Shown piece by piece: positions 1-10,465 of a stretch of DNA of 64,000 nt; the stretch's first letter is position 1, and every line of letters starts with the position of its first letter. Under the pieces are notes generated by a model. The model searched no databases, was not told the origin of the DNA, and saw only the letters and a list, made by a program, of their open reading frames with translations. This DNA is from Corinectria fuckeliana (Eukaryota; Ascomycota; Sordariomycetes; Hypocreales; Nectriaceae), in assembly GCA_019137255.1 (NCBI GenBank), contig WPDH01000137.1:186001-250000 (forward strand). The letters are read 5' to 3'. Position numbers and translations under genes: made by a program.

Positions 1-1056
1 AATAATCCAGCATCGAGCGAGGATGTGTAGCTACAGGAGGTCCGCACTTGCAGGACTTTCTGCAACGCCTTTCGTTTAACGTTCTTGGTGGAGGCAATCT
101 CAGCTAGTCTATAGGTCTACTAAGTACACAAGGAAGAGCTGTGGTTGTGCATGGCCACTCTCATAAATTAAAAATCACCTCCCTCTTCATATTTCCTTCT
201 CAGATGTCATGGTCGCGTTTTTCAGTGCAATATGGCTTGAGTAGCTAGTGACTGGCTTGGGAAATCCAGCATCGCCTCTTCTTTGGAGAGTGAGGTATCA
301 TTCTTAATGGACCATCTCTGACTCGCTTAGAATAATCGCAGCCAGCATCATAGTATATCACTCAACATTGTTTTCGAGCTTTTCCCCGCTGTATAGCTCG
401 AATTACTCCGTCCTTAAGTCTACATACGAGCCAAGGGGGACCAATTGTGGCAGAGATCGACATAAGGGATCGGCGCATGGAACGATGAGAGCAGCAGTGC
501 GGTCAAACTGGGCTAGAAGTGATAGCGGTGGGATCGCTTGAACATGTAGCTCTTCGTCTTTCTTTCTAGAATGCCACAGCGAACAGTATCAGGCTAACGA
601 TTACCGTCTACCCCGCGAATCAGTAGTAACTAGCTCGAGTGATCGACATAGCGCATAATGCCCCCATGCACTTTTGGTGTTAGTGGCTGACGACGACCGG
701 CATAGAATTCCATGTACGATCGATTTAGAAGGCGACAACGAGGAGACCCAGTTTCATTTCGCAGTACGGTTTCGTTGTCAGCTTCCGCTTTTGGTTCCGC
801 ACATTGGTCCTACTTTGGGATTATCAGATCACTCCAGCTTATCTCGAAACAACATATTAATCTACCCGACCTGTTTTAGCATGGCCCACCGTTGCTACAC
901 TCAAGGTAGATGGCCGACTATCAGCAAACCCCCCGAGGTCCATCCACACTCACCTACTGATATAAATGCACGCTACCGTCTCTTCTGTACCATTTGTCTC
1001 CTGATCTCCTCAACCCAGTCTCGACACTTCTTCGTCCAAGACAATCCCATCTCACA
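1..1056. other. Upstream non-coding region
   Basis: I see no supported gene in the first kilobase. The longest open frame, 674-1069, has no recognisable protein similarity and runs across the start codon of the aminotransferase in another frame. The last 100 bases hold a TATA element and a pyrimidine-rich leader, so this stretch is best read as the promoter and 5' leader of the aminotransferase. Confidence 0.6.
961..966 (+). promoter_or_regulatory. TATA box of the aminotransferase gene
   Basis: A perfect TATAAA lies 96 bases before the chosen ATG at 1057 and is followed by a C/T-rich leader, the usual arrangement for a filamentous-fungal core promoter. Its position supports the start at 1057 rather than the in-frame ATG at 994, which lies only about 30 bases from the TATA box. 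Confidence 0.6.
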
Positions 1057-2702
1057 ATGCCGTCTGTAACAACCCTGCAAGCCAATGGCGAAGGCACGAG
1101 CGTTGCGTCAGCCAACGGCACAAAGATGGCTCTACCCGAAGTTCAGCGCAAGGAGATTGTCCTCTCCAAAACGGCGCAGCATCTGCAAGACCTTCAGACG
1201 AAATACGTAGCCGGTGGCTTCACACCCTTGCCTGGCTTCATGGACAGGGGCAAGGGCGCCAAGCTCTGGGTGCGTCACCAGCTTTCACCTTCACCTTGGC
1301 TTGGAGGTTTGTCGTGGCTAACCTGCCGATTCTAGGACGTCGACGGCAAAGAATATCTCGACTTCATCTGCATGTTCAGCGCCTGCAACCAAGGCCACTG
1401 CCACCCCAAGATCGTCGCGGCCATGGTCGAGCAGCTGAGCAAGGGTAGGTTGCGCCCAATCCCGTGTTCCACCCTGCACCGGCTAAGATCAGACTCCTAG
1501 CCTACATCATCAACACTGCCGCACACAACAGCCGCTGGCCCGTCTTCGCCGAGATGATCTGCAAGCGCTTCAAGTACGACCAGGTTTCGCCCATGGTCAC
1601 GGGCGCCGAGGGCGCAGATTTGGCGTGCAAAATCGCGAGACGTCATGCACACGAAAAGAGAGGGGTCCCGTCGGACCAGGTCTTGATCCTGGCGGTTTCC
1701 GATAGCTACCACGGGCTTTCATCGGGTGTCTGGAACCTCCAAGATCCTAGCCCAGCAAGGACCGGTGAGTGCTTCCTCTCACCTTGATTCGGGACGAGAC
1801 ATTGACGTAGAGACGCAGCGTACGGCCTTGACAGCACGCAACACACAAACGTCAACCCTTCGACTGGAGCCTTGCTGCGGTATGGACACTTGGACGACAT
1901 GGCGAAATGCCTTGAAGAGCACCATGCTCGCGTAGGAGCCGTCATCATGGAGTGTATCCGCAACACGGGAAAGTACGAGCCTTAGACATCCCACACCCCC
2001 TACCAAGGCTCCCAAACTGACGTGAAGCCTTACAGCACCTATGAAGAAGAGGTCACCTTTGCCCGCGGCGTCTACGACCTCTGCAAGCAATACGGCATCC
2101 CCTTCATCGCCGACGAGGTGCGCATGGGCTCCTGCAAGACGGGCAAGTTCTTCTCCTTCAACCACCTCGGCCCCGACGTGCGGCCCGACATTCTCGTCAT
2201 CGGCAAGTCCATCACGGGAGGCGCCTACCCGGCCTCGTTTGTCCTCGCCGACGCTCCCCTCATGTCCGTCATCAACCCCTACGAGTCTGGCTCGACCTTT
2301 GCGCACACTCCGCTGGCCTTGGCCGCTGCCGAGGCAGCGCTTTCCGTGCTGGATGAGGAGGACATGGCTACGCGAGCGCAGGAGATTGGGGAAAAGTTCA
2401 CGCAGCTCACGGAGAGCTGGAGGGCGCATCCGTATGTCGGCGATATCCAGGTCCGCGGGGCCGACTTTAGCATCCCGATCCGCGAGGATCCGGAGCGCAA
2501 CGTCACGGCGAGGCGGATTGGCGGGCTGTGCTTGAGCAAGGGACTTTTGCTGTACCCGCTTGAAGGCCGGCTGCGCATGAGCGTAAGCATGGTGATGACG
2601 GACGAGGAGTTGGAGAAGGGATGCAGCATCATTAAGGAGGCACTGGATGAGATTGCGGACCATCCTCATGCGATTCCGGGAGAGGTGTGGCGCAGGGTAT
2701 AA
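1057..2702 (+). CDS. Class III PLP-dependent aminotransferase (ornithine aminotransferase-like)
   Basis: Five exons (1057-1269, 1336-1444, 1501-1764, 1819-1972, 2036-2702) join into 468 codons. Class III aminotransferases move an amino group, often from a terminal amine, to a 2-oxo acid using pyridoxal phosphate. The cofactor lysine is K304 in GKSITGG, and D273 in IADEVRMG is the acid that contacts the pyridine nitrogen; the family's usual Gln after DEV is Arg here. The N-terminal GAKLWDVDGKEYLDF and QGHCHPK motifs are typical of the family. Introns are 54-66 bp and begin GTGCGT, GTAGGT, GTGAGT and GTACGA. No clear mitochondrial presequence is visible, unlike some mitochondrial aminotransferases. 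It is the first gene of the five-gene group and converges with the SDR at 3155-3919. The family is certain; the substrate is not, and ornithine aminotransferase is only the nearest known type. Confidence 0.88.
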
Positions 2703-3154
2703 TTAGACGAGGATTAGATTGCGGTTCCTAGATCTTTGCAATTACTTTCAAACCAAGCGAGATTGCTGCTAGTGATCCTTGAGTGTTTTGGTCCTTTTTG
2801 TATCACGGCGTAGATGCATGTCGCTTTTCAGGATCGATCTATCTTACCTTTGATGATCAGCTGGAAAGCCATGTCCGAGTGATCGTCAGGTTGGCCAACG
2901 CGATGATTGCCGTTTTGACCTATTAAAGAAGGGTCACATTTAGGTCATCTTAACCAGGTAATCTATTGAGATTACACCCAACAGCTCCAAATCCCGACCT
3001 TCCCTCCACCGTAATAATAAACACAATCAACACCATTACCAGAGGGTACTCGCCGCAGCTAACGAGCACAGCCGGCAAGATTTACTGATGGACAAAGGGA
3101 CTGGCTGACTGTACTGGACTGGAGAAGCATTCTCAGATTGATTAACTAGTTCAA
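2703..3154. other. Convergent 3' intergenic region
   Basis: The stretch lies between the stop codons of the aminotransferase (+) and the first SDR (-). I see no open frame or RNA gene. It is A/T-richer than its flanks and presumably carries the two polyadenylation regions. Confidence 0.5.
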
Positions 3155-3919
3155 CTACACAAAGCACAACCCGCCATTGGCATTGACCGTGCTCCCCGTG
3201 CTCCAACGACTCTCCTCGCTACACAGGAATGCCACAATCTGCGCCACGTCGTTGACAGTGCCGATCCTCGGGGCGGCCGGCGTCTCCTTCATCTTCACGT
3301 CAAAGTCGGCCTGGACCTCCGGCCCGGTGTCCCGCAGCCACATGTCGGTGGCCACGGGGCCCGGGTTGACGCAGTTCACCGTGGCGTTGTACTCGTGGCC
3401 CAGCTCGGCGGCCCAGACCTTGGTGACGCCCTCGAGCGCCGCCTTGGACGCGCAGTACGGCGTGGCCCACGCGCCGCCCATGCGCGCTATCACCGACGAG
3501 ACGTTGACGATGCGCGGCGCCTTGCCCAGGTGCGGCAGGCTCGCCTGGACCAGGAACGTCGCCATGCGCAGGTTGGTGTTGAGGATCTTGTCCCACAGGT
3601 CGTACGTGAGGTCCTTGAGCAGGCAGTCGTCGCCCGCGCCGGCGTTGTTGACGATGATGTCGATGTGCGACCACTTCTCGCTGGCCGCCGACACGATGCG
3701 CGCCGGGGCGTCCTTGTCGGTCCCGGAGGCCTGGATGGCGAGTGCTTCGCATCCCAGGGCCTCGATCTTGGCCACCACTTCGTCGGCTTGCGTCGAGGCG
3801 CTCTGGTACGTGATGAGGACGTTGGCGCCGCGTGAGGCGAGCTCCAGCGCAATGCCGGCCCCGATGCCCCGCGAGCCGCCGGTGATGATGGCCGTGAGGC
3901 CCTGGAGGTTCTTTGTCAT
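3155..3919 (-). CDS. Short-chain dehydrogenase/reductase (classical SDR)
   Basis: This single-exon gene encodes 254 residues, the normal size of a classical SDR. The NAD(P)-binding loop TGGSRGIG is at residues 13-20, NNAG at 91-94, the catalytic Ser in VNVSSV at 141-142, and the Tyr-Lys pair in YCASK at 155 and 159. All active-site residues are therefore present. The Arg in TGGSRGIG leans towards NADPH. The C-terminal GSTVNANGG motif is the usual SDR ending. SDRs of this kind interconvert alcohols and ketones or reduce acyl-type carbonyls. The gene is divergent from the Zn2Cys6 regulator across a shared 600 bp region, which suggests it is a direct target. The protein is soluble, with no signal peptide. 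Confidence 0.92.
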   Translation of the reverse strand: MTKNLQGLTAIITGGSRGIGAGIALELASRGANVLITYQSASTQADEVVAKIEALGCEALAIQASGTDKDAPARIVSAASEKWSHIDIIVNNAGAGDDCLLKDLTYDLWDKILNTNLRMATFLVQASLPHLGKAPRIVNVSSVIARMGGAWATPYCASKAALEGVTKVWAAELGHEYNATVNCVNPGPVATDMWLRDTGPEVQADFDVKMKETPAAPRIGTVNDVAQIVAFLCSEESRWSTGSTVNANGGLCFV

Positions 3920-4519
3920 GTTGATGGAGTGCGTTTGAGGTTGGGGAAGTCCAGGGATAGGGCGTGTACCAGTGACGGTGGAAAATGAAGAAGAGAAGGT
4001 GGTGATCGTTTCAACGAGGTAGAGCCCAATAATGGCAGCATAAGTAAGAGTTCGCCGTCCACCAGTCTCGCTCTAGCCTTCTTGATAAACTAACCAACTG
4101 GGCATTTCAACCCGTTGTTACGCTACCATGGCCTTTACGTACTAATCATCTCCTCTCCCCGCTGTTGACTTCCCCATTGAGACAATCTGTTATCAGCACA
4201 AACAACCACGCCGTGGCGCTTTGCCAACTGGGAGCAAGCCTATCATCCTCATCCCGATAAAGTGCAGCATCTCCACTTCCCCGCCATTACCGGCTTATCG
4301 TTGCATCTATCTATCTGCCTCCTGTGGAGACCGGATAACAGCATCCATCCATCACCCCATCTCTATCTCACCCACTCGTGCACGACTGCCTCTTTCTCCA
4401 GACAAACTGGTGGGCTGCGAGACATAACAACGCTCCATTCTGCCCTCTGTCGCCTGCCTCATTGGGAGAGCAGAGAATACACCCACTCCCTCGACTCCTT
4501 GCAAGTGGAGATTGAAACA
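3920..4519. promoter_or_regulatory. Shared divergent promoter of SDR and Zn2Cys6 regulator
   Basis: This 600 bp stretch lies between the start codons of the SDR (-) and the regulator (+). The regulator's leader is C/T-rich and contains upstream ATGs at 4221 and 4262; the latter opens a frame continuous with the regulator, which would add 86 residues. I saw no clean inverted or everted CGG pair to name as an operator. Confidence 0.45.
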
Positions 4520-6349
4520 ATGCCTCGAGCTCGCCAATCACGGTCATTCACCCTGGCCCTGCCGCCCCCCGTCGCCCGAGGCCGGAGCAAACCCCGGGTC
4601 AAACGCTCCAAGACTTACACGGGCTGCTGGACGTGCCGGGCGCGGGGCGTCAAGTGCGACGAGAAGAAACCCGGGTGCGGAAGATGCCAGCGGTCCAATC
4701 TCCACTGCGAGGGCTACCACGTGAAGCTGGTCTGGGATGCCGAGCACGGCGAGCCCGAAAAGCCTGCCCAGCGTCGGGTTTTCCTGACGGCTCGGGATGC
4801 TAGACAGCCTGCCCTCAGCGCCAGGGAGATCCGCGTCGCGCTCGCGGAGACGGATGCCGTGGGTGCCCACGCGGCAGTGCAGTCCGGGCCTTTCACCGTC
4901 TTCTCGGCTTCAAGGCACCCAGACACGCCGAGAGCCAGCTCCGAGACGACCGATGAGGACGGCCGCAGCTACGACGATGTCACACACGTGGCGCCTTCTG
5001 AAGAACAGGGCCACGATGGACCAGAGGAGGTTGACCTGCAAACGCAGGACGGGCCGGGGAATAGGGAGGCGGTTCTGCAATGGATGGAGGATGTCGGCTC
5101 TGGAGACCACGACGACACCGAGGCGACCATGAACATGGTGTCAATCAAACAGAGGGTGCTCCCTCAGATTCCCATGTATCTGTCGAGCGCCAGCAAAGAG
5201 GAGCGGTCGCTCTTTCACTACTGGGTCACCGTTCTGAGCGGACTCATGATACCGACACAATATCAACATAATCCCTTCCGCACGGTTTATATCCCGCTGG
5301 CTTTGGCCGCACCGTCAGCCTCCCCGGAGTCGTCAGGAAACACAGCACTGCTGCAATCGATCTATGCTGTTTCGGCTTTCCATCGTGCTCAGCTGTCCGT
5401 CGACGACCAGTTCTCCGCCCTTGGGACGAAGCACCACAGGACAGCTCTGGAACATTTGCGCAAGAGCTTGATGCAGCCAGAGCATGGCCAACGAGAGGCC
5501 ATCCTCGCCACCATTATCACCATGTCCTCGATCGACGGCATCAAGGGGCAATCCGCCAGTTGGCGCATACATCTCGCCGGTGGCAGGACTTGGCTGCAGC
5601 ATATGCTGGAGAGCCACACCACGCAGACCGCCAGCGCCTCGGTGCTCTGCCAGATATTCTTCTGCATCAACGCCCTCAGCCAGAGCCTCCCACAGCTGGT
5701 AGATGGAGGCAGATGCGGCGAGGCCATCCGGCCTGAGCTCGAGTGCCCAATGCATGTATGGGAGAAGCCGTATGAACTGGACAGGCTGTTTGGAATCACC
5801 GAGCCCGTCCTCGAGGGCATCGTGAGAACCAACACCCTTTCAGAGCCAGCATACCACGCGACACAAGAGGAGATAGAGGAACTCGACCTTTTTATCCGCC
5901 GCAACGACCCAGACGTTCTAGTCTCGGACATGGACGAGCAGTACGATGAAATCACCCGCCACCACACCTGTGCATTCTTCTGCGCCTCGCTCATCTACTT
6001 CGAGAGGCGCCTGCGCAAGACGCCGCCGCGGAAGATCCAGCGCCTGGTGCAGCGGAGCCTAGATCACCTGAGCGCCATCGAGGCGCTCGAGACTGAGCAG
6101 AAGCTGGATGTGTGCGGGCTCTTCTGGCCCGTGTTCGTGACGGCCTGCGAGGCTGAGCATGTGGGCAGCTTGCGAGCCCGGGCCCTTCGTGTGTTTGACA
6201 AGGGGACGCTGCTTGGTCTCGGCAACATAATGTCCGCTAGGAAGGTTGTCGAGGAGCTTTGGAGACGGAGGGACAATGACTGTGAAGGGCTGGACATTCC
6301 GTGGCAGAATGTCATGGCAGATCTAGAACTGGACCTCATTCTAACCTGA
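4520..6349 (+). CDS. Zn2Cys6 transcription factor with fungal-specific domain
   Basis: The protein has 609 residues from the ATG at 4520, which sits directly before a basic N-terminus. The zinc cluster is at residues 36-63 with spacing C-x2-C-x6-C-x6-C-x2-C-x6-C, beginning GCWTCRARGVKC, the canonical Gal4-type form. An acidic, low-complexity linker follows. The C-terminal half resembles the Fungal_trans_2 (PF11951) regulatory domain, including the late CEAEHVGSLRARALRVF block. Such proteins usually bind CGG half-sites as dimers in the nucleus. It lies in the middle of a group of oxidoreductase and aminotransferase genes and shares a promoter region with one SDR, so a pathway-specific activator is the natural inference. 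The frame is open back to 4262, so a longer N-terminal form is possible but lacks conserved features. Confidence 0.9.
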   Translation: MPRARQSRSFTLALPPPVARGRSKPRVKRSKTYTGCWTCRARGVKCDEKKPGCGRCQRSNLHCEGYHVKLVWDAEHGEPEKPAQRRVFLTARDARQPALSAREIRVALAETDAVGAHAAVQSGPFTVFSASRHPDTPRASSETTDEDGRSYDDVTHVAPSEEQGHDGPEEVDLQTQDGPGNREAVLQWMEDVGSGDHDDTEATMNMVSIKQRVLPQIPMYLSSASKEERSLFHYWVTVLSGLMIPTQYQHNPFRTVYIPLALAAPSASPESSGNTALLQSIYAVSAFHRAQLSVDDQFSALGTKHHRTALEHLRKSLMQPEHGQREAILATIITMSSIDGIKGQSASWRIHLAGGRTWLQHMLESHTTQTASASVLCQIFFCINALSQSLPQLVDGGRCGEAIRPELECPMHVWEKPYELDRLFGITEPVLEGIVRTNTLSEPAYHATQEEIEELDLFIRRNDPDVLVSDMDEQYDEITRHHTCAFFCASLIYFERRLRKTPPRKIQRLVQRSLDHLSAIEALETEQKLDVCGLFWPVFVTACEAEHVGSLRARALRVFDKGTLLGLGNIMSARKVVEELWRRRDNDCEGLDIPWQNVMADLELDLILT

Positions 6350-6560
6350 TCTTCGTTGAGCTCATTTAGTAGTGGATAAAGCTAGACGCCGTGGGTATGA
6401 TTATAAAGTCATTGACACATCCGTAGCTGCACCTAAGATGGCTTTCAAACCAGACAAGATCCAATGCCCTGCTTCGATGGCAGGCTGGCAACTGCCCATT
6501 CACTTAATGTTGATTCCGTTAACCGTGCCGTGATTTCTATGTAAACTCTACAGTTCCCAA

Positions 6561-7609
6561 CTACCTCACACAGTACCCTCCGTCTACATTCACCATGGCC
6601 CCCGTCATCCAGCTAGCCCCGTCGCCGCAGAGGAATAGCACCGCCTTCGCCACATCCTGAGGCGTTCCCAGGTGCGGCCACGGGGAGTTGTCGTGCAGCT
6701 CCTTGTTGAGCGCTTCGTCCTCGAGCGCCGAGCGCACCATTGCCGTCTTCAGGAAGCCCGGGCATACCGCGTTGACGTGGATCTTGTCCGGGCCGTAGTC
6801 GAGCGCCACTTGGCGGGTCAGGTTGGTCACCGCGCCTTTGCTGGCACAATACGAGGCTGAGGAAGTCACATCGTCAGTGTCATGGAGCCGGAAACAGGGG
6901 GGAGGTCTGTAGGTGTGAGCTTACGTTCCATGTGCAGGCCCACGAGGCCTCCGATGGAAGATATGTTGACGACCCAGCCGCGGTCTCCTGTCGGGAGGGG
7001 TTCTTGCTTCATCATTTGCGTGATGGCGTACTTCATCCCCAGCCAGGTCCCACGCGTGTTTACGGCCTAGAGATCTGTCAGAGCCTTTTCTAGCCATCGT
7101 AGCCATCGGGCGCAGTTTCGCGTACCATTGTTTTGTCAAAGGCCTCGACCGACTCCTCTGCGATCCGATGCTGGCCGCAGAATATGCCAGCATTGTTGAC
7201 GATTCTTCCACCCATCAGCACCAACGCTCTCCCCAACGACCGGGAATTGGACGTTTCGACTCACATATCCAGCCGCCCAAACTCGGCAACGGCTGCTTCC
7301 ACGAGCGCCTCGACGCCCTGCGGCGAGCTGACGTCTGTCTTCTGGAAGATTGCTTTGCCGGTCCTCGCAATCACTTCGTGCGTAGGCGCCGTGTCGGTCT
7401 CGTAGCCTCCCAGGACCAAGTCCGGGGTGAGATCGCTACAGACCAACAGCGCGCCTTCGGAAGCCAGGGCCAGCGCGATGGCTCGGCCGACGCCGGAGGA
7501 CGAGCCGGTCACGATTGCGACGCGGCCTTGGAGACTAGTTGCGAAGGTCAATGATGGGGGTTAAGGCGGGGTCAGGAGGAGATGGCACTTACTTTAAGAT
7601 TTTGGACAT
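6561..7609 (-). CDS. Short-chain dehydrogenase/reductase, five exons
   Basis: The gene was rebuilt on the reverse strand as exons 7609-7593, 7534-7265, 7204-7126, 7066-6925 and 6856-6561, giving 267 codons in frame. The first exon is only 17 nt (MSKIL plus two bases) and its donor is a perfect GTAAGT; joining it restores the usual start LQGRVAIVTG. Motifs: TGSSSGVG at 15-22, NNAG, VVNISSIGG with the catalytic Ser, and YCASK with Tyr172 and Lys176. All SDR catalytic residues are present. Introns are 58-68 bp. The alternative ATG at 7551 would give a poor N-terminus. The gene converges with the regulator (211 bp between stops) and is divergent from the dioxygenase, consistent with co-regulation. 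It is soluble; the substrate is unknown. Confidence 0.88.
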
Positions 7610-8244
7610 GATGAGAGGGGAAAGACGTCGAGAGTAAGTCGAGAGTAAGGCGACGATATCGAGAGGGAAGGCTGCAGTGGCTAAGTGGTCCTTCAAGACA
7701 ACGCTTCTTTGCTTCGATGCACGATGCTTGTGAAATATAAGCTGCGAGTTTTAGCAAATGCCCAGAAGCCGGACTCGGTCTCGCTGTTGGTTGCCAGGAA
7801 GATGGAGATTGCTTCTGCTGCATCCCTGCTGTCGATTGCCGGATTTGGAATGTGTACTTCTTAGCCTAACCTACGAAGTACTAGCATGTATATCTATCAA
7901 CGTCGCTGTTGACTACCGGATATGAGTGGTCTTAGGTAACTTTATCGTGTTAGATAGGAATAGAACGTTTTCTGGCGTCAGCGTTACGTTTGCCAACCAC
8001 ACCAACTGACTAGTGACTGCATAAAGCTCGCATCTCGCTCACGTAGCTTGTACCAGGAGGGTGTACACAGATAATGCCCTGATCGCATGACCTTTAAAAA
8101 GGGCTTATATCTCCCACGACTCTTCGTGTCATTTCCCAGTCTAGAGAGCATCATACCCACCACTAGCACAAATCCAATCCAACTAGGCTTTTTCAATCTG
8201 ACCCACTGATACCACTCGTCGCTTGTTTACAGCCCTCATTCAAC
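7610..8244. promoter_or_regulatory. Shared divergent promoter of SDR and PhyH dioxygenase
   Basis: The 635 bp region separates the SDR (-) from the dioxygenase (+). An A/T element (CTTATATTTC on the minus strand, near 7740) lies about 130 bases before the SDR start. On the plus strand TTTAAAAAGGGCTTATATC near 8092-8111 is the likeliest core element for the dioxygenase. No operator could be named. Confidence 0.4.
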
Positions 8245-9337
8245 ATGTCTGCTACCGCTAAAGAGACTCCGTCGTTGAACAAGGCCGTCGTCGACAGCTT
8301 CGACGCAGCCTCGGCGACCGTCGAGGAGGTAGTAGATTCCTTGAAGAGAAACGGCGGTTGCTTCATCCGGAACTTCATGCCCCTGGAAGATGTCGACCAG
8401 GTGGCTTCCGATGTGCTTCCGTACCTGCAGGCTGACGAGCCTTGGGAGGGCGACTTCTTCCCCAAGGAAACGCGACGTAAGTTGTCCCGGCATGAACCAC
8501 CAACATGTCTGCTTCACCACGCAACGGGCGCTATGCTGACGAGGTTGCAGGCGTCTTTGGTCTTGCTGGAAAGTCCCCTGTGTATATGGCCAAGATCCCC
8601 GGAAACCCACTGTACAGCGCCGTTTCCCAGGAGTTCCTGACCACCACGACCACCACGTGGGTCGGCCAGAAGCAGGTGACGGACGTCTCGCCGCCGCAGA
8701 TCAACTCGACTGTGGTCATTTCCATCGGCCCCGGCGCCAGCGCCCAGCCCCTCCACCGCGACGACTCTTTGCATCACAACACGAACCCGCGCGTCACGCC
8801 GGAAGAATACACAACATCACGCGAGTCGGCCGTCGGCGTCTTTGTCGCCGGGACGAAAACCACCAAGGCGAACGGCGCGACCAGGTTCATCCCCGGCAGC
8901 CACATGGATGCGTCCCTGGACGGGCCCGGGGACGAGAGCAAGGCAGTCTTTGCGGAGCTCAACAAGGGCGACGCGTTTTTCATGCTGGCGTCGTGCTACC
9001 ACGGGGGCTCGGCCAATACCACCACCGACAAACCAAGGGTGATATACGGCATGTTCATGACCCGAGGCTATCTGCGACAGGTGTGTGAATGTCCCGCAGT
9101 CGTACATGTCGAGAAGCTGACAATTATCGTGTGCAGGAGGAGAACCAGTTCCTTGCGAGCCCTACGGACAAAGTCCGGGAGCTGCCGGCAGAGATCCAGA
9201 AGATACTTGGATATTCAGTCAGCGCGCCTTTCCTGGGTTGGGTGGATCTGAAGGATCCGATCCATGCTTTGAATGGGGAGAAGGCAAAGTATGATTTGGA
9301 TCCTGCTGTGACAGCGGCTCCTATAAAGGCATCTTAA
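8245..9337 (+). CDS. PhyH-type Fe(II)/2-oxoglutarate dioxygenase
   Basis: Three exons (8245-8476, 8551-9080, 9137-9337) give 320 codons. The protein belongs to the phytanoyl-CoA dioxygenase (PhyH) family, whose fungal members hydroxylate, desaturate or peroxidise small molecules using Fe(II) and 2-oxoglutarate. The iron ligands are visible: His146 and Asp148 in PLHRDDSLHH and distal His228 in CYHGGS. The Arg of KPRVIYGMF is placed to bind the 2-oxoglutarate carboxylate. The double-basket segment FVAGTKTTKANGATRFIPGSH is typical of the family. There is no signal peptide and no clear peroxisomal signal (the C-terminus is KAS). It closes the five-gene group and is divergent from the five-exon SDR. 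The reaction class is sound; the substrate is unknown. Confidence 0.9.
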
Positions 9338-10010
9338 TCTACAAATCCGTCGACCATCTATGCGGTGTGGTTTTGTAAGCAGAGGGGCCTTTATACCGTA
9401 AAGGACTGGATTTCAAGATTAATTTAACACGTTCCAGGGTTGCTGGAGGTTGAGGATACTTTCTCAGACGAAATCGTTACATGTGTATCACGGCCATCAA
9501 CTGGTGGGTCTGATTGTGAGGTGCGGCCATGCAAACGATCAAAGCGCTTCCCGAATCGTCAGGCGGACACTCTACGCTGCTCTCAGATATAATCCTGCAC
9601 ATCGAGTGCTCCGTTTTGTCTCTGACTCTAGCACCTGTCAGAACTACCTAGTAGCTACTACCATTTTAGGACAGAACAGAAACAATGAACATGAATATCA
9701 AGGTCGATGATCTCATAATCGAAATAATGTCATTTCATAAATAGGTCTGTTTATAACCGTAGAGATGGCTTTTATATTGTGTTAGCTGGATAGGCTTTTA
9801 GAAACTCTTATGGTTAGAGAGGGCGGTCTATTGCAAAGTTATACTTTAATATTTAAGATCGATCCTTTGTGAATTGGGTTACGTATTGGGAAATGGATAA
9901 TGTGTTTTATGGTGCTGGGTATAGTACCTGATAGGGTTTTTTTATTGTGTGCTATTTACTATATTGCTTTCTTTCATGTAATAAGATATCAAGGAAGGCT
10001 TATAAAACTA
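9338..10010. other. Gene-free region after the dioxygenase
   Basis: Open frames here are short and share no visible similarity with known families. Composition becomes distinctly A/T-rich between about 9700 and 10020, just before a gene relic. This may be a recombination or old insertion boundary, but I cannot identify an element. Confidence 0.45.
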
Positions 10011-10465
10011 AATAATACAAACGACCTCATCTCTGTAGTCCAGAGAGACAAGACCCCGCTGCGAAGCCTAATCGAGAAATCGCAGCGACTACGCACCCTG
10101 TCCATATGGAAGCACAAAGGCGAAGATGCAGAGAGATACGAGGCTCAGCATGTTGCGTATTACTCGGACAAATGAATCGACGGGTTCGCCTCTGGCGTGA
10201 TTGTGGCCGTTGGCATAACTATGCTCATCACACCAATCTAGATTCTTCAGGCCATGGGGTCTTTGAAAGCAAAGTTGGGAGTCATTACAGTTTTCGCCCT
10301 TGCTTTTCCACTTATACTATCCTTTTCTATGGTTTCGAAGCCTTTGAGGCTCTTAGTGCAACAGCAGCGTAAGTCGAGTTAGTGTCTTCTCTTAGATGAT
10401 GGGGCTAACTCTTTTCCAGGTACGCGGCAGTGCTCATGGTTTTTATACAATTTGTCATAACATAG
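10011..10465 (+). pseudogene. Relic of a DUF6594 membrane protein
   Basis: The reading resembles the C-terminal part of fungal DUF6594 proteins: a DLISVVQRDKTPLR segment, a soluble helix region, then hydrophobic segments GVIVAVGITMLITP and GVITVFALAFPLILSFSMVSKPF, and after a 51 bp intron (10369-10419) the ending YAAVLMVFIQF. The copy is broken by TGA at 10173, by TAG at 10239 where the context implies an original Trp (TGG to TAG, a G-to-A change), and by a one-base loss near 10341-10346. The N-terminal half of the family is missing upstream. Intact members have two or three membrane segments near the C-terminus; their function is unknown. The family call rests on the remembered C-terminal pattern. 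Confidence 0.65.

Noticed and set aside
1779..2669. Long reverse open frame of 296 codons across the aminotransferase
   Set aside because: It is antisense to the conserved aminotransferase exon, overlaps its catalytic motifs, and has Arg/Ala/Leu-rich composition typical of a shadow in G/C-rich coding DNA.
1..9337. Polyketide, peptide or terpene synthase as cluster backbone
   Set aside because: I looked for ketosynthase, adenylation and DDxxD-type motifs in all frames given and saw none; the window may simply start after one, since the left edge is open.
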